Source of the DNA: Ceratodon purpureus
Taxonomy: Eukaryota; Streptophyta; Bryopsida; Pseudoditrichales; Ditrichaceae
Assembly (NCBI GenBank): GCA_014871385.1
Contig: CM026424.1
Location: forward strand, 1,302,001-1,366,000
DNA length: 64,000 nucleotides
Direction: 5' to 3'
Below are positions 1 to 13,148 of this stretch, one piece after another. Position 1 is the first letter of the stretch, and every line of letters begins with the position of its first letter. The notes beneath the pieces were generated by a model. That model did no database searches and had not been told where the DNA came from. It worked only from the letters and a program-made list of their open reading frames with translations. Made by a program: the position numbers and the translations under genes.

Positions 1-112
1 ATTTTAGATATTGATCATTAGATGTTGAATTTAGGGTGTCCACTTTGAGAGTCCAAACTACCATTATTGGTAAAATATTTTTTTGTATTTTTTAAGAAGA
101 TATTCAATATTG

Positions 113-1034
113 TTAACCCTTAAATGACCACGGCCACCAAAATGGCTTTTTGCTATTTCGGGCAGCTTATATAAAGGGGTAAAACTTGATTTTTTTACTT
201 GAGATTTTACAGGATGTTTCCTATACTACAAGGTGTATGTGGGAAAAATTGCAAAGTCAAATGCCAAATTTAAAAGTTTTAAATGCAAATTTTAGTTTTC
301 AACCTTCGGGCGGGCAGAAAAAAACTTTTTTTTTTTGATTTTTTTTTTGAAAGCTACTTCATAACCAAATTCATATTAGAATTCCCAAGTAATCCAAGTA
401 AAAAAATTCCCAATTTCTCTAGGGCAGCCTCCAAAAATTACAAGGCTAAGCTTCATAGTTTTCTGTAATTTTCCATTATTTTCTTTCAAAATTTGCCAAA
501 ATTTGAGATTTATGAATTTTTCAATTTTTTTTTCCTAGTAATTCAAAAACTTGTGAAGGAACCTTCTCACCGTTCATTTTTTCCAAAAACCAAATAAAAT
601 TGACAAAATCTGGGTTTTTTTGAACCATTGTTTTTTTACTTGTTTCTCGAAAATAAATTGCATGAAGGTTCAAAAAGTCAAATAAGTATCTAAAATTTTG
701 CACGGGTGTTCTCAACTTTGTTATCTACATGGAAAAAAATATGAGCCAAAATTTTGGGGTAACAATCATCAAGTCCCCCTTTGCACAAAGTAGACTATGT
801 CTGCCCAAAAAAAACTTACATCAACTTTGAATGTTACGATCTCACAAATGGTTAAGATCCAACGGCTGAAATTTTACATAGTATTTTTGATAGCAAATAA
901 GTCCAAGATCTTACTGCTGGAAGTACAAAAAAATAGAAAAAAACTTTACTTGTACCTCAATTTCAACAAGGTGGTAGAAGATCGCAGTTTTTGGTTTTGG
1001 AGGTTAGAAAACAGCTTGGTCGTTTAGTGGTTAA
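113..1034. mobile_element. Non-autonomous piggyBac-like element with TTAA ends
   Basis: The 922-bp segment starts TTAACCCTTAAATGACC and, read from the other strand, its other end starts TTAACCACTAAACGACC, giving an imperfect terminal inverted repeat just inside a TTAA at each border. TTAA target duplication with ends beginning CC is the hallmark of the piggyBac superfamily. The interior is AT-rich, full of poly-T runs, and has no transposase-like frame, so it would be a MITE-class derivative. Two other segments in the window (from 14856 and at 17790-18670) have similar ends. The ends are seen directly; superfamily membership is inferred. Confidence 0.55.
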
Positions 1035-2057
1035 AGCAATATCCTTTTATAGACTATAGAAATCACGGCCATCTCCATTCTACAACATCTTTTGTTTATT
1101 TATTTTCGATCATCGTTTCAAGAGAATGATGTTTGCCCATAATATTTTTCAAGAAAGTTTGGCGCTTACGGATGTTGAAGAGTGCATTGAGTACATTTTC
1201 ATTATTTCTAGTACTTTTTAAATTTGAAATCAGAAAGGGACTTCAAATATCTAGTCGGAAACATCCAAAAGTAAGAATTAACATACTCATGAAATCTAAT
1301 GGCCACAACTTCGTACTATCTTACAACGTAGTGGGGTTCCGCTCCTTACAACGACAGCATTCAGAATACAGTGGATAAACTGAACCTCAATACCGAAAGT
1401 ACTCGAGATCTGTAACACGAACAAATATCGCCTCAGACATCTACGAAAATCACCCAATAAGCGTCAATATACCCCAAAGCCTACTCTATCTACCAAATAC
1501 GTATCATTTAAAAGATAAATCTACGACACTGACGTAGTGGTGGTTTTGGATGCGATGACGATCTTTACAAACGGAGAACGCCATCGCCGTCTCTGATCCC
1601 GTATCCCAAACACGTCACTGTACCGAAAGCCAACACTATCACCCAGATTCATACATTTCAGTTCCTGGGGACAGTGCCGGTTTTGGGCCCATCACCTCCC
1701 GCAAGCATGGAACTTGCACAGATCAAACTCCATTCGGCAATCAGAAAACGTGATCAGTCTCTTCCACAGTCACCGATTCTTCACCAAGTTGCCCGAATTC
1801 AATCGAATTCAATTGCCTCCGAAGAGATCTCAACCTTTGTACTTCACATGAATTCAAAGCCAGTGGGAGTGTAGACATGATGGTGGGATTTCCTCAACTC
1901 TTGATTGACATGTTGGAGGTGATTTTATTTTTATTTTTTTGTTGCAGTTTTATGTTGTGATGGAATTCTAGTATGTTGTTTGATATGCTGGACATGGGGA
2001 TGGTGAGGTTTGTGCTCATGGTTTGGGGTGGATCGGGTGCAGGTGAAGGTGGTGAGG
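1035..2057. other. Upstream region of the farnesylcysteine lyase gene
   Basis: No coding signal or RNA gene was recognised here. The last 100 bp become G-rich and lead into the signal-peptide exon of the next gene, so this stretch presumably holds its promoter and 5' untranslated region. No convincing TATA box was identified. Confidence 0.4.
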
Positions 2058-4359
2058 ATGTGGGGAGTGTTGGTGATGGTGTTGGTGGTGGCGGTGGGGT
2101 TGTGTGATGGGGAGAGGGAGGTTTGTGTTGTGGGGAGTGGGATGGGGGGTGCATCGGTGGCGTATTTTCTGCGGGAGTATGCGGTGGAGCCTGTGCAGAT
2201 TTCCATCTTCGAGGAGGGGGGCAAGGTGGGCGGGCGCATGGCCGTGGTGGAGCTTGAGGGGGATACGTTCGAAGCAGGGGGTTCGGTGATTCATCCGAAG
2301 AATCTCCACGCTGTGAGATTTGCGGAGCTTCTGGGGCTCAACCGAACTTCGGATGACGACGAGGAGAGCTTCGGGATCTGGGATGGCACCCGGTTCGTGT
2401 TCCAGACCGCCCGCGCGGGTGACTCCGCCTTCTCCAAAACCATCACCCAGATCATGAACACGGTCTCGGTCTTGTGGAGGTATGGCATCAGCTTGTGGAG
2501 AATGCAAAACTATGTCAATGTAAGTATGGTCAGAATCCTCTGTCGGTAAACCCTCAGGTCGAGCTATTTTTTGAAAATAGGGTTTTGGAGTTTCGGAGTT
2601 TCCTTAGATTCGGTCAATACTCGAATTTGAAATTTGTTCAATTTTTTTGGAGGGATTGGGATCATCGAATACTTGGTATGTGCAAATGCGTGAGTTACGA
2701 ATCACGAGGATTGGTTTGCGTGGGATGATGTGCTTCATTAATTCCATTTCTGCTGAAAATGCATGAATAGGGGATGTTGGACAAATTTTTGAAGCTTTAC
2801 GGAAAAGATCGTCCAGCCTTCGACTCAGTGGAGGAGATGCTGAAATCGGTGGACCTCTACAACGACACCCAGTATACCCTAGAAGAGTTGCTACTAAATG
2901 CGGGACTGTCCAGGCTCTTGATTGATGAGCTTATCACGGTAAATTACATCAAGGCCTAGTCTGGAGCTCTATGTTATTCTACTTCTTTCACCTTATCGTT
3001 CGATTCTAGCTTACTGATTTGGTTTGCTATGCCGCCGTATGAAATCTGCAAGCTATAATTTAAGCCTCAACTGGTTCAATCTTCGTGACCTTTCCGTGTT
3101 TTCTTTCGTTGTCAATGACCTAGCCTGGCTGTCTCTTTGTATGAAACAAGCCTTTGATGATACTGTATGAGTATGTTTTAAATAATTAGTGTTCAATGTA
3201 GCACTGCTAAAGTTCGGGTTAGTCATGTTCAATATTGGTGCATGACTGTTATCCTTGATAACCTTGTAGATCACCATGCGGATCAACTATGGCCAAAATG
3301 TGAGCATAAGTGGGTTGGCCGGCGGAGTCTCGCTTGCAGGAGCACAAGGGGGTCTATGGGCTGTGGTCGGTGGCAACTGGCAGTTAGCAGATGGTCTGAT
3401 TCGCCACACCAACGCATCTCTTTCGTTGAACCATAAAGTACTATCTGTTACTGCTGTTGGGGACAGATATATGTTGGGTTCTGAAGGAGGAACTACAACA
3501 TGTGATGCTGTGGTCATAGCAACATCACTGGATGAGTCCAAGATAATCTTCACACCTTCTGTCAAAATCCTCGAGCGACAGATGCAGCATACGTACACCA
3601 CATTTGTTCGTGGACTGCTGAATTCGGTACGTACAATCTTTCCAAGCGAAATCGTTCATTCAGTATGATCACTTCCTTCGAGGAGCTCACCTAATTTTGA
3701 ACAGTCGTCAGTCACGTGACACGTTTGAGTCGGTTATTTGTCGTGCGATCTTCTCACTCCATTTTTGAATATAAACACAGGATTACTTTGGCTCAACAAA
3801 CGAAGACATTCCAGAGCTGGTTGCAACTATGGAGGATCCAGCGATTCCCTTCTCGTCTATCAGTGTACTTAAGGAGTATAATACAACCGACAAAGCCTAC
3901 AAGGTCTTTTCTCGTGCTCCTCTGTCAGATGAGCTCCTGGGTCGCCTTTTTAGGTAACACCTCCACTGCAAGCTCAAAACTATCCGACGTATGCCTGTTA
4001 CACGACTCTGATGGTCTTTTTGCGTTACATTCTAGCTGCTCTCGTGTATGGTAGTACTGCGAGTTGCAATCTAGACCTAATCGTGGCAATGGGATTGTGT
4101 TGCATGCAGCACCTACAGGAGCACCATTCGCATTGACTGGGCTGCTTATCCTCACTACACAGCACCGGAGAAATTCTCCCCTTACGTCCTGGATGGAAAT
4201 CATCTGTATTACATAAATACTTTCGAGAGTGCTGCTAGTGCTATTGAAACAGCTGCTGTTTCAGCTCAGAATGTGGCACGGCTTCTTCTTTCTCGTCTCT
4301 CTGAAGGGGGTTTGCGAACGGCAACTCCGAAGGGTGTCAGTGAGCCTCGCAGTGAGTAG
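2058..4359 (+). CDS. FCLY: Farnesylcysteine lyase / prenylcysteine oxidase
   Basis: This is a FAD-dependent thioether oxidase that releases cysteine and a prenyl aldehyde from farnesyl- or geranylgeranyl-cysteine after prenylated proteins are degraded; the family is lumenal or membrane-associated. Five exons join in phase: 2058-2519, 2771-2938, 3270-3626, 3781-3953 and 4110-4359, giving 469 residues, close to the roughly 500 of the Arabidopsis enzyme. The ATG at 2058 was chosen because it opens a short hydrophobic signal peptide (MWGVLVMVLVVAVGL), followed at once by the dinucleotide-binding motif VCVVGSGMGGAS and the GGRM segment. Later landmarks are INYGQN, GLAGGVSLAGAQGGLWAV, the GNWQLADGL stretch and the C-terminal PEKFSPYVLDGNHLYYIN. 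All introns have GT-AG borders. No lesion was seen. The product family is confident; substrate preference is inferred from the family. Confidence 0.9.
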
Positions 4360-6913
4360 GCTATGGTTGAGTACCTGAAATTTGAACACGTATCAGCCCT
4401 CTACGATTGTCAACAATAGGTTAGTTTATATAACATCTCGGCACTGTAACCATGATAACCGCTTTGTACAGAGCACCCGAAAAATGTAATTCTAGCGAGT
4501 CACCCGTTTTATGATGAGATTGTCTAATTGTATGTGCATGTGTCCTGCATTCTTGGCTAGACCCCTTTGGATTGGCTGAAAGCAAAATTCTAAAATGGCA
4601 GTGAATGCCTCAAATCATGGATCCTAAGTCTTTTTAGTTGTCTTCTAATTTGTTTGTAGGTGATAATTTCTAGTAAGTATACATGAGTCTCACTAATTTT
4701 TGTGCACTTATCGTTGTATGGACTTGGAACTATGAGTGTGAGAATGGAGATTTGTACCCATAAGTGTCCTTGTACCCACAAATTACACCATATTCATTCT
4801 ATTGGGAAAATTCCATGATTTTGATTCAGTGCACATTTAGCTTGACTCTTGACTCTTGCTAATCTGGTTCGATAAATTTAAATACACACTATAAATAGAA
4901 GACATGCTCGAAACTCTTAAAGTCATGCTTATGGATGTTGCTACCTTGGTCCTTAGGCTTCAACCTAAGGTTTAAGAGTCTGCTCTTCGTTAACAGCTAA
5001 TTTGTATGCAGGTGCCTCCATCCACCTGAAAATACAAGTCTCATGAAGCTAAAGATTATGAACTCTAGTGTAAGTGGGGCATTGAGAGTTCATCATCATC
5101 TTTGAACTTGAGTTTATTTCAAACTTGTGCATCGTACAAATAACAATTTCTCGACACAGCAAAGTATCATACAATGACAGTCAACTGGCCTTCTCTTCTG
5201 TTCACGCTTTGTCCGTTTCTCTGAACTTACGAGTCACAAGAGGTTGAAATGCTGCTTTCGAGAAATATAAACCAAAACAGTGTCGAGGCGCTTCTTATAA
5301 TCGACTGCCCTTCCAAAAGTACGTCGACACGTACATCTTTTCAGTTCTTGACGATGGAGCTCGGTTTTTGATGAAATAGATAAGATATGCATGCGACAAA
5401 TGTTGGACTCTCGCAGCACATGTCCATGAATTGTGGCTCCCATAAACCGGGGTTTGTGGACAGCCCCTCCTGCATACACAATTCACGAGTAAGTGGAAGC
5501 ATCAGATTTCGTCTCTTTGGGAGCTTCTTGGCTTGGGACTTGGGCGATAAATTTTGAAAAACAAACTAAAATATTTGGCAGACAAAGATGACTTTGAGGG
5601 GGAAAAGCACATGGCTCCCACTTCTATTTGATTTGATACGAATTTTTATAGGTTTATATTGATGGGGACAATTGATTGTATGCAAAATTAAGAGGATTCC
5701 AAATTCATGTGAAATGAATAAAAAATCAAGGAGTCATGTTGGTTTGAGGTACTTTCAAATTGCCACTTGTTGATTTAGGATACAGTGCATTTGGGCTCAG
5801 TATTGGTCCCAGTTTTTGATGCTCCGACCTTTGAAGATGTTACTGTCCTAAGGAACCTTCGTTAAACTCACTGCAATAAACCCAGTCGATGGCAGATGCC
5901 AACAAAGTCTTATTCAATTATACCTCTCAAATAAGTGCTTAGTGATGGCTCTGAACCCTCTAGAGTCTACGAGGCTACAATGTGGTATCTGATGACACTA
6001 AATTATTATAATTACCAATCCATGATAATTTTAATTGTGAAGTCCGGGGTTCAGATTACGAGATTGTAATCACACACATACTGCAAAAACCTGATCGCTG
6101 TTCCGATGCGCCAATATCTCAATATATTATCAAATACGTTGCCATTCACGAATACCAGAATCACCAAATTATACGCATCAAAATTACTTGATTTCAAAGT
6201 GCAGTTCATTTCTTGCACAAGTATAGGATTGAATCTCAAATGTGTAGATGTCACACTTGAGCACGATAAGCTGGACATTGCAATCGACAAGCTGGTTGTA
6301 ACCATAAAAACATATTACATCGATATCCTTCATTACAAATAGCAATATCAAAGCAGGTAAATACAGGAGTGATGGCAACTGCGCATGAGTGATGCACAAA
6401 GTCGCCACCCCATCCAAGTTGTGTTCGTTCCATAGTTCAGGTTGGTCCTCTGAACAGTCTGACGAACTGAGAAAGCTACACATGCCCAACAGGACTGACC
6501 GTGGCGAGTTGAACTTGAGATCCTTCAACCCAGGGTCATTTACATAGTCTTCGTTTTATTGTATACACATATTTTCTAACGTTTAGAGCCGTTCCACATT
6601 CCACTTAGTTAATTAACAGCCATAACTCGATGTTGTCGTGTGTCTTGTAGTGGCCTGGCAAACCAGACTCTGTTGCCAAGTTGGATCAAGGTGTAGTTGA
6701 TCTACACCACTTCGTTGATGTTTTCCTCGTTAGTCTTGTGATATTTGGATACTCTGTTTTTGATTGCAAAGACAAATTTATGCATTGATTAGAACACTCT
6801 TAAAAGTAGAACTTCTACGTACTGCATAATTTCACTATCTAGTTTACATGTTGCAAAAAATCTTTACTCTATAGCCTGACATAGCAAGATCATAAATAAA
6901 TGGTGTTAAATAA
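4360..6913. other. Intergenic region
   Basis: This stretch lies downstream of two convergent genes. I see no credible open frame, tRNA or clear terminal-repeat element. Short frames on both strands lack recognisable motifs. Confidence 0.4.
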
Positions 6914-7933
6914 TCACCGCTTTGCCGAGATTTTGATGCGTCCAGCATCCAAATTTGCGATTTTAGAGAACGCTTCCTTGGACAGATCAAAGCTGTTCTT
7001 GTTGCATCCTGGGCACAGATCCACCACCATCACCTTCACAGTTGGATTCTTCGTGCATGGGTTACCTCCGCCGCTAGCAGCGCCCTTGCAGGTAATCTCG
7101 TAGTATGTTCCACATGCTGCCTTGTTGCCAAACACATCGGAGCTGGCCGCCGCGATCATGTTACCATTTGGGAATGGCTTCGTGTCAAAACCGTAGCATG
7201 AAGATGCTGACACAAGGGAACAAACCAAGGTCATCAGAAGATTATAATTTGTAATCATAACTCCTACGTTAATATTCTACGAGATGAGACACTAAATAAA
7301 TTATAAATCATGACTGAAAAGATTATAAGTCGCTCAGAATAGGTACTCACGAACATATGTGGTGTAGTAGGTGGCCTGGGCACTGTCTTCACGAATGGCC
7401 TGCTTGCCGCCGCATCCGTTGCAATTGTCGATGCATCCATTTCCGCAGTAATCATCGGTGCAACCACAAAAACCAAACTGACTGCAGCACTCTCCACCCT
7501 TGCACGGGTTATCTTTACTGCACTCGCCAACATTGTTCAGCAGAGTGTGGGCATTCTCCCTTCGTCCGGCACATCCGTTGCAGTTGTCGACGCATCCTTC
7601 ACCGCAGTAAGCATCAGTGCAGCCACAGAAGCCAAACTGGCTGCAGCATTCGCCACCCTTGCAGGGGTTTGATGGACTGCACTCGCCAGCATTGTTCAGC
7701 GAAAGGTCAGCCACCTTTTCTCCTTGGACGCGACATCCGTTGCAGTTGTCGATGCATCCTGCACCGCAGTAAGGAGGCCCGCAACCACAGAAGCCAAACT
7801 GGCTGCAGCACTCGCCACCCGCGCAGGGGAATGATGGACTGCACTCGCCTTGTGCAAGTGTCACTCCGACCATACTGGCGCTCATGAGAATGAGCCCCAT
7901 CACAACCGAAAGAGTCTTGTGCATTGTCATCAT
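6914..7933 (-). CDS. Secreted triple hevein-type chitin-binding plus EG45-like double-psi barrel protein
   Basis: Two exons (7933-7351 and 7206-6914, transcription order) join in phase to give 291 residues. The first ATG at 7933 opens a signal peptide ending near Ala25 (GVTLAQ). Three tandem hevein-like modules follow. Each contains GGECCSQFGFCGC, then a YCG..C and DNCNGC tail, with ten cysteines rather than the classical eight. The second exon encodes a domain of the EG45/plant natriuretic peptide/expansin-N type: PSSCYGFDTKPFPNG, ACGTYYEITC, VMVVDLCPGC and NSFDLS. Expansins have HFD at the last site; here His is replaced by Ser. The likely role is an extracellular wall- or chitin-binding defence protein, as in PR-4-like hevein-barwin proteins, but without evidence of enzyme activity. 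The minus-strand TATATAA at 8075-8081 is a plausible promoter element. Confidence 0.85.
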
Positions 7934-8074
7934 GGTTAGAGTTGTGGAGCTCCAACAGTAATGCAAATGCTGCAAAGGGTTCAAGCCACGTAACTGGAGG
8001 CTCTACTCAATGCAGCTGACTTCGGCCACAGTCGTGATGGGAAACAGATGCATCAGACACTCCCAGAGTGGCTG

Positions 8075-8081
8075 TTATATA
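8075..8081 (-). promoter_or_regulatory. Probable TATA box of the hevein/EG45 gene
   Basis: The minus strand reads TTATATAAC here, about 145 bp upstream of the ATG at 7933. The spacing suits a TATA box with a roughly 110-nt leader. No other ATG is present between the expected transcription start and 7933. Confidence 0.5.
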
Positions 8082-11000
8082 AGAACTCCGACCCCTTTTA
8101 ATATCATTTTTCTCCCTATATCGTCGATGGAATAGTGACCTACCTCGATTGACGCCATATTTTGATTTACTCAACGATGGAATAGTGAATGTCACACCTT
8201 TGGAATGCATGAATTCCTTACAACAATTTTGAAGGTTGAATTAGCTTTGGTTACAATATTTCTTACTATAACTTCATATTGAAAGAATGGTAAAAAAGTT
8301 GTTTCCCTGTTTTTCTCCACATGCACTTTAATTAAAGTAGGGTGGAGAAAATGAAATTGAGGACTTCAACTCATGAAAATTATATAGAAAGTATATAAAA
8401 AAATAAAATTGTCTGTAAACTTGATATCAAAAGTTACTTCTTGGATGTATGTAACTTTATTCAAGAGAGAACATTAATTGAACAAAAGAGTGAAGAACCA
8501 ATGCAAAACTTGGATAGATGAAACAGTAATTGGCTTTTGGTGGTAAACGTGCAAGGAATATGGAAGTCATTCATCATCTTGGAGCTAGACCATAGCTGCT
8601 ATTCAATACTTAAGAATGTATACAAAATTCTAGAAATTGTAGTGCTCTGTTCATGAACCCTGGAAGCCAATCCCTAAAGGCGTTGTAATTTTTGCTCTCT
8701 CTGTTCATGAATGACGATGTAGTTTACGACATGCATCGATAGACCCGTGACATGGAAACCAATGCACAAACAAAAAACGTCAAAGCCTAAAAGCATCCTA
8801 CAGAACATGGGACCCAGCTTATCAAGTGCATGATATATACTTGTGAGCATAAACCTTGAAAAGGCCAGTTGCACGGCATAGATCACTGTATTTGCTTCGG
8901 TCATATTCCCAAACAAGTGGCGTCAGTGTGAGGTCCTTTGATTTGGAGATGTACACAAAGAACCCCGGTAACCATACCTATTCTGTCAACTCGGAGTGAG
9001 GATGCCCAGACCAGGCAACCGCGTGCCTTCGAATCCCAATAGGAAATTCGGAGCGACCCATGCTGATAATTACTAGTCACTCTGCAGAGTACAAATTATC
9101 TCATCGGGTATGGTGCCCTTATGCACAAGTCGCTTTCCATATTCAGTTTTCGAAGGCTTATACCGGAGATGCTGACTTGGGTGTGGTACCAATTCCCACT
9201 CCTGAATTTTATTTTCACAAAATCGTGTACTTTAGCACAAATCACGCTGCAGGAACTTGATGCTGTACATCACAAAGTAACTCTGGGTATGCACATGGAA
9301 CAATCATGAACTCCAAAATCTGGAGAGACCAACCACTTGGATGTAAGCACAAATACTTATCATGTGGCATGCAGCTATCCTTCGGAACTATATTTAATAG
9401 CAGTCGTGCTGGGGTTCATTTACTTAGTGAGCCTTAGTGTTCAACCCAAAACACATCCACACCACATTGTGAGTCGGGACTCCAAGCTATATAAACATCT
9501 TCTCCAAGCATAATCCTAAAAGTATGTGGCAGACTTGAATCAAATGCTTTTCAGTGGCTTCGACTACGGTATTTGTCAATATTGACTTGCGAGACCCTTT
9601 TCTAAAGGCTCTAAAATTTCTTTCATAAAAAACTGCAGATTGACGCACTTTAAAACGCATTTTGAAAACAAACGAAGTAGATTGAAATGTGTTCTAAACC
9701 GATTCATTGTAACCATGTTCGGACTTGTCAAATTCTGATCCTACAACAGATGAGAAAATTAAAATTGTTCAATATAAGTGATGCATTAGTCACCAGAACT
9801 CTCTGTTTAGGTACAAACCGTGCAGTTTTGTACGCCTCTACATTACTAACTATTGCAAGTGTAGGCTCCTCGAAATGACTTACAGAAGATGCCGCACCCA
9901 ACAATGTAAGTAGGCCACCCTGTGTCTATCAGCCAAAGAGTATAGGCATGTGTTCGTGTTTCAGCCCCAAGATATACAGAATTCTAGAAAAATTTGACAA
10001 CGAGTACTCCAATGCTGATGGAAGTGCAGAAGCCCATCACAGATTTGAGATGTTGACCAATCAGGTGACTCAATAAATGGCCTCAGAACTTAAATGTTGC
10101 CTCTTCCTGGACATTCTTCATGGACAGCTTCATCAGAATCTTAAAAGCATCACACCCCTGACCACCAGAACGCCGCGTTGATGAGAATCTCCTGTGACGT
10201 TTAGAGCGGATATCGATGACAATTTACAGCATATGATGTTCATGTACAGTATTTCACCTTGACACAAATCCAACCTTGAAATGAAGAATGTGGTCTGTAT
10301 TTCTCATTAAGATATTCCTCAACCAGCAGAAAAGTAGAGCGCCCAGTTTAGAAACAAGAAAGTCCGCAAATGCCCTATGTAAGCACAAAGTGCTAAAGAT
10401 CATAAGCATCAAGAAATCAAATGATTCAGAATACATCCACCACTAATGTAAACCCTGAACCAGGGCCTGAAGAATTCCCCTGCCATCAGAAATGCCGTCG
10501 AAAATAAAACCATTACATGCTGCCAGCTACAGCAGCTTCTAGTAGTTTCAGTACGTTAAAGAATGCACTCAATGGTAGCATTACTAAAAAGGGCTCGTAA
10601 GGGTAAGCTAACCGAACGATCTTTCAGTAGGATCCCCTCCCTAGACTACAAAAATGAACTGAGATCGTGGTCTCTGCTCATAGCACTGCCGTCTACTTGG
10701 CTATGTAAGAAACACACCATATGTATTCTCAAGGTACTGGGCCCAAAGCTTTCAGCGGCGGCAACGGTAGTCATGACGCTAGCAAACGAATTCGTTGCGA
10801 AAACGCTCATTTCACGTTACATATTTTCGCGTCGGCTGCATAGGGTCAAACTCAGTCTGTTAAAAATTTATATCCTTTATCATAAACCTAGACGTCGCTT
10901 AGGCAGCATAACAGCACAATTTCCACACACAAGATCATCAGGCCCAACCAAACTATCAGCTACATCAACCATAAAGGTATGCCCCATTTGACTGATATGA

Positions 11001-11084
11001 TGTGTGCACTAATATGATGTGAAAAAACTTTTAAAAAAAACTGAAATGCTAAACATCGCCAGATAGCAAGTGACTTACCTTCAA
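8082..11084. other. Intergenic region
   Basis: About 3 kb between the hevein/EG45 gene promoter and the 3' end of the Sas10-type gene. Nothing coding was recognised. The interval includes many short frames on both strands without motifs, and no clear inverted-repeat element. Confidence 0.35.
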
Positions 11085-13110
11085 TTATCTACGAGATTTC
11101 TTGCCTTTATGTTTTCTGGATCCCTCTCCAACCTCCTCAGGAGCGTCCTTGTCATTGTGCTGTCAATCAAACAATAATCTCAAAACCGTAGAGAATTTTA
11201 AACTAGATACAGCAAAAGTACACAAACATTTTATGAGAAGATTCTCACATCCACGGCAGGACTTGCTATTACGTCTGAAGAAACACAGTTTTACAAATCC
11301 ATAAAATAATCCGATTGTGTACTACCGTGATGACAGAAGTGAAAACCAAACACACCATTTCGTTCAAAAATGATGCTGATAGCATACCTTTGACCTCTTG
11401 GGATATGACCCAGCTTCGTTGGCCATTTGAGAAAGTGTCCGCCGTTTTGAAGCCTTTCCACTCGAGGGCCAGTCAGATTGTTGTTGTGGCGCTTCATCCA
11501 TGTTTGTGAGACCCACAACATCATCTTCAAAATCATCGAGCATCCCCAAAAGCCTGTTCACAAAACAGAAAAAAATGATGTTCATGTTCCACATTATGCT
11601 CTTGGACCATAGCCGACAGCTAACTTGACCCGCAGTATAGACGAACTTGCTCAACCCTCGATTCAGAAACCTTAACTCAAAAATGAGTTCACTTTCTAAA
11701 ACGAGTACATCCTTGAGATGACAGACCCATTAACTCAGTAGACACATCAACCAAAAACACGAACTTACCCGCTTCGTCCTTTCTTCAAGTTCTTAACCTT
11801 CCTACGTTCTTCCCTATTTAACGGCACACGAGCAAATAGCTCTTCTTCTTGTTCTGCACGTTTCTCTAAACGTGCAATGTCTCTGAGCATTTCCTTGCTC
11901 TCAGTACCCAATGCTTCACGCACCTGTTAAAACACAAAGAAAAGTTAGCCTGCAGTCTTCGTACATCATATGCAAGTATAAAACTTAAGTCAGCACCAAG
12001 GCAGTCGTAGTAGGGCCAGAGGATGCTCTTCGTAATTAATGCTGTACACCAAAGGTCTCAAAAATACATCTTACCTCTTCAGGTCTACCCTCCACTTCGT
12101 TAGCCAGCTCCTTAATGAAAGAACTGCGAGCTGCACGACGATGCATATCTTTCTCGGCACGAAGTTTAGAACGCCGATCACGACCAGTACCTTCTTCTTC
12201 CATAGCGGCAGGTGCTATCATAGGGGGTCTGTAAACTCCTCCGCCATCCTGTCAGAAAACCATCACTCAATACGTTTTCAGTTCCATCACAATGAACAGT
12301 CCTTTCAATAACCCAAACCCTGTAGCTCAAAGTTTCCCAGAACAATAGGCACATATCCAACTTCCTGCAACTGCGAACATTGAGGAACCAATTCATGGAT
12401 AAGCAAATAGACAAAAACCAAATAAGACAGTCCTACCTCCGCCATTTGATCCAGCTTAGACACAAGCAAGTCCGGGTTTGGCTTGTAAGAAAGCGGATCT
12501 TCTTTCCCTGCTCCTTCTCCGGTTGCATCGGCTGCTGTAGATTGGCCAGCCCTTAGCAATTTCTCGATCTGATATTCCAATTTCTTATCTATAGGACGAA
12601 TCTGTCAAGCCAACCAACATAAAACCATTACTGCTTTTTCTAAGATCAGTTTAACGCATACTGCAAATCCCAAACGAGCAACCACATAAATTAATAAATT
12701 AGTTCAACCCCAGAACACTATCCCAAACGTGCAATCTACAGCTCCGCTGAAAATTTGAATTCTAGCCAATCAACAAAATTCTTCCTTGCAAATTTCGTTT
12801 TGTAGAATTAATGACCACAACAGAGAAACAACTAAGCCCTCACCTTTTCCAATATGAATTTGATTTCCGCAAGACGTAGCCAGAGAGGGTGGTCCTTGAT
12901 GTTGCGCCCTTCAGCCCTACACAAAATGTAGAAGACGAGAGTCTCACAATAACTGAACAGAAGCAGGTGCTTCACCTCAAGGTAACTAATCCCATTTTTC
13001 GTGGGCATGTTACCTGCCTTAATCTCGTTTATAAGCGGTCGCAACTTGGCTGTAATATCATCCAGCCCCTGCTTCATTTCCATCAGCGCAGCCGCCGTAA
13101 TTGGCGCCAT
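11085..13110 (-). CDS. Neuroguidin / LCP5-type Sas10-Utp3-C1D family protein
   Basis: A nucleolar protein of the small-subunit processome, the family of yeast Lcp5 and human neuroguidin, needed for 18S rRNA maturation. Six exons are supported in transcription order: 13110 to about 12846; 12599 to about 12438; about 12248-12075; about 11924-11770; about 11554-11388; and about 11162-11085 (TAA). Together they give about 330 residues, the usual length. The N-terminal helical Sas10/C1D domain contains the signature YLEVKHLLLFSYCETLVFY near residues 44-62, followed by LEYQIEKLLRAG and the PNPDLLVSKLD segment. The C-terminal part has VYRPPMIAP, a charged RDRRSKLRAEKDMHRRA stretch and a basic tail ending RKHKGKKSRR, a likely nucleolar signal. 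An in-frame ATG at 13125 would add five residues. Some internal boundaries were placed by family expectation. Confidence 0.88.
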
Positions 13111-13148
13111 GCTGATAACCAACAACTCAACCCCTCCCGAGTACCCTT

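Noticed and set aside
1894..2507. Pro/Thr/His-rich minus-strand frames opposite FCLY exon 1
   Set aside because: They are the low-complexity mirror of the G-rich first exon and its upstream DNA.
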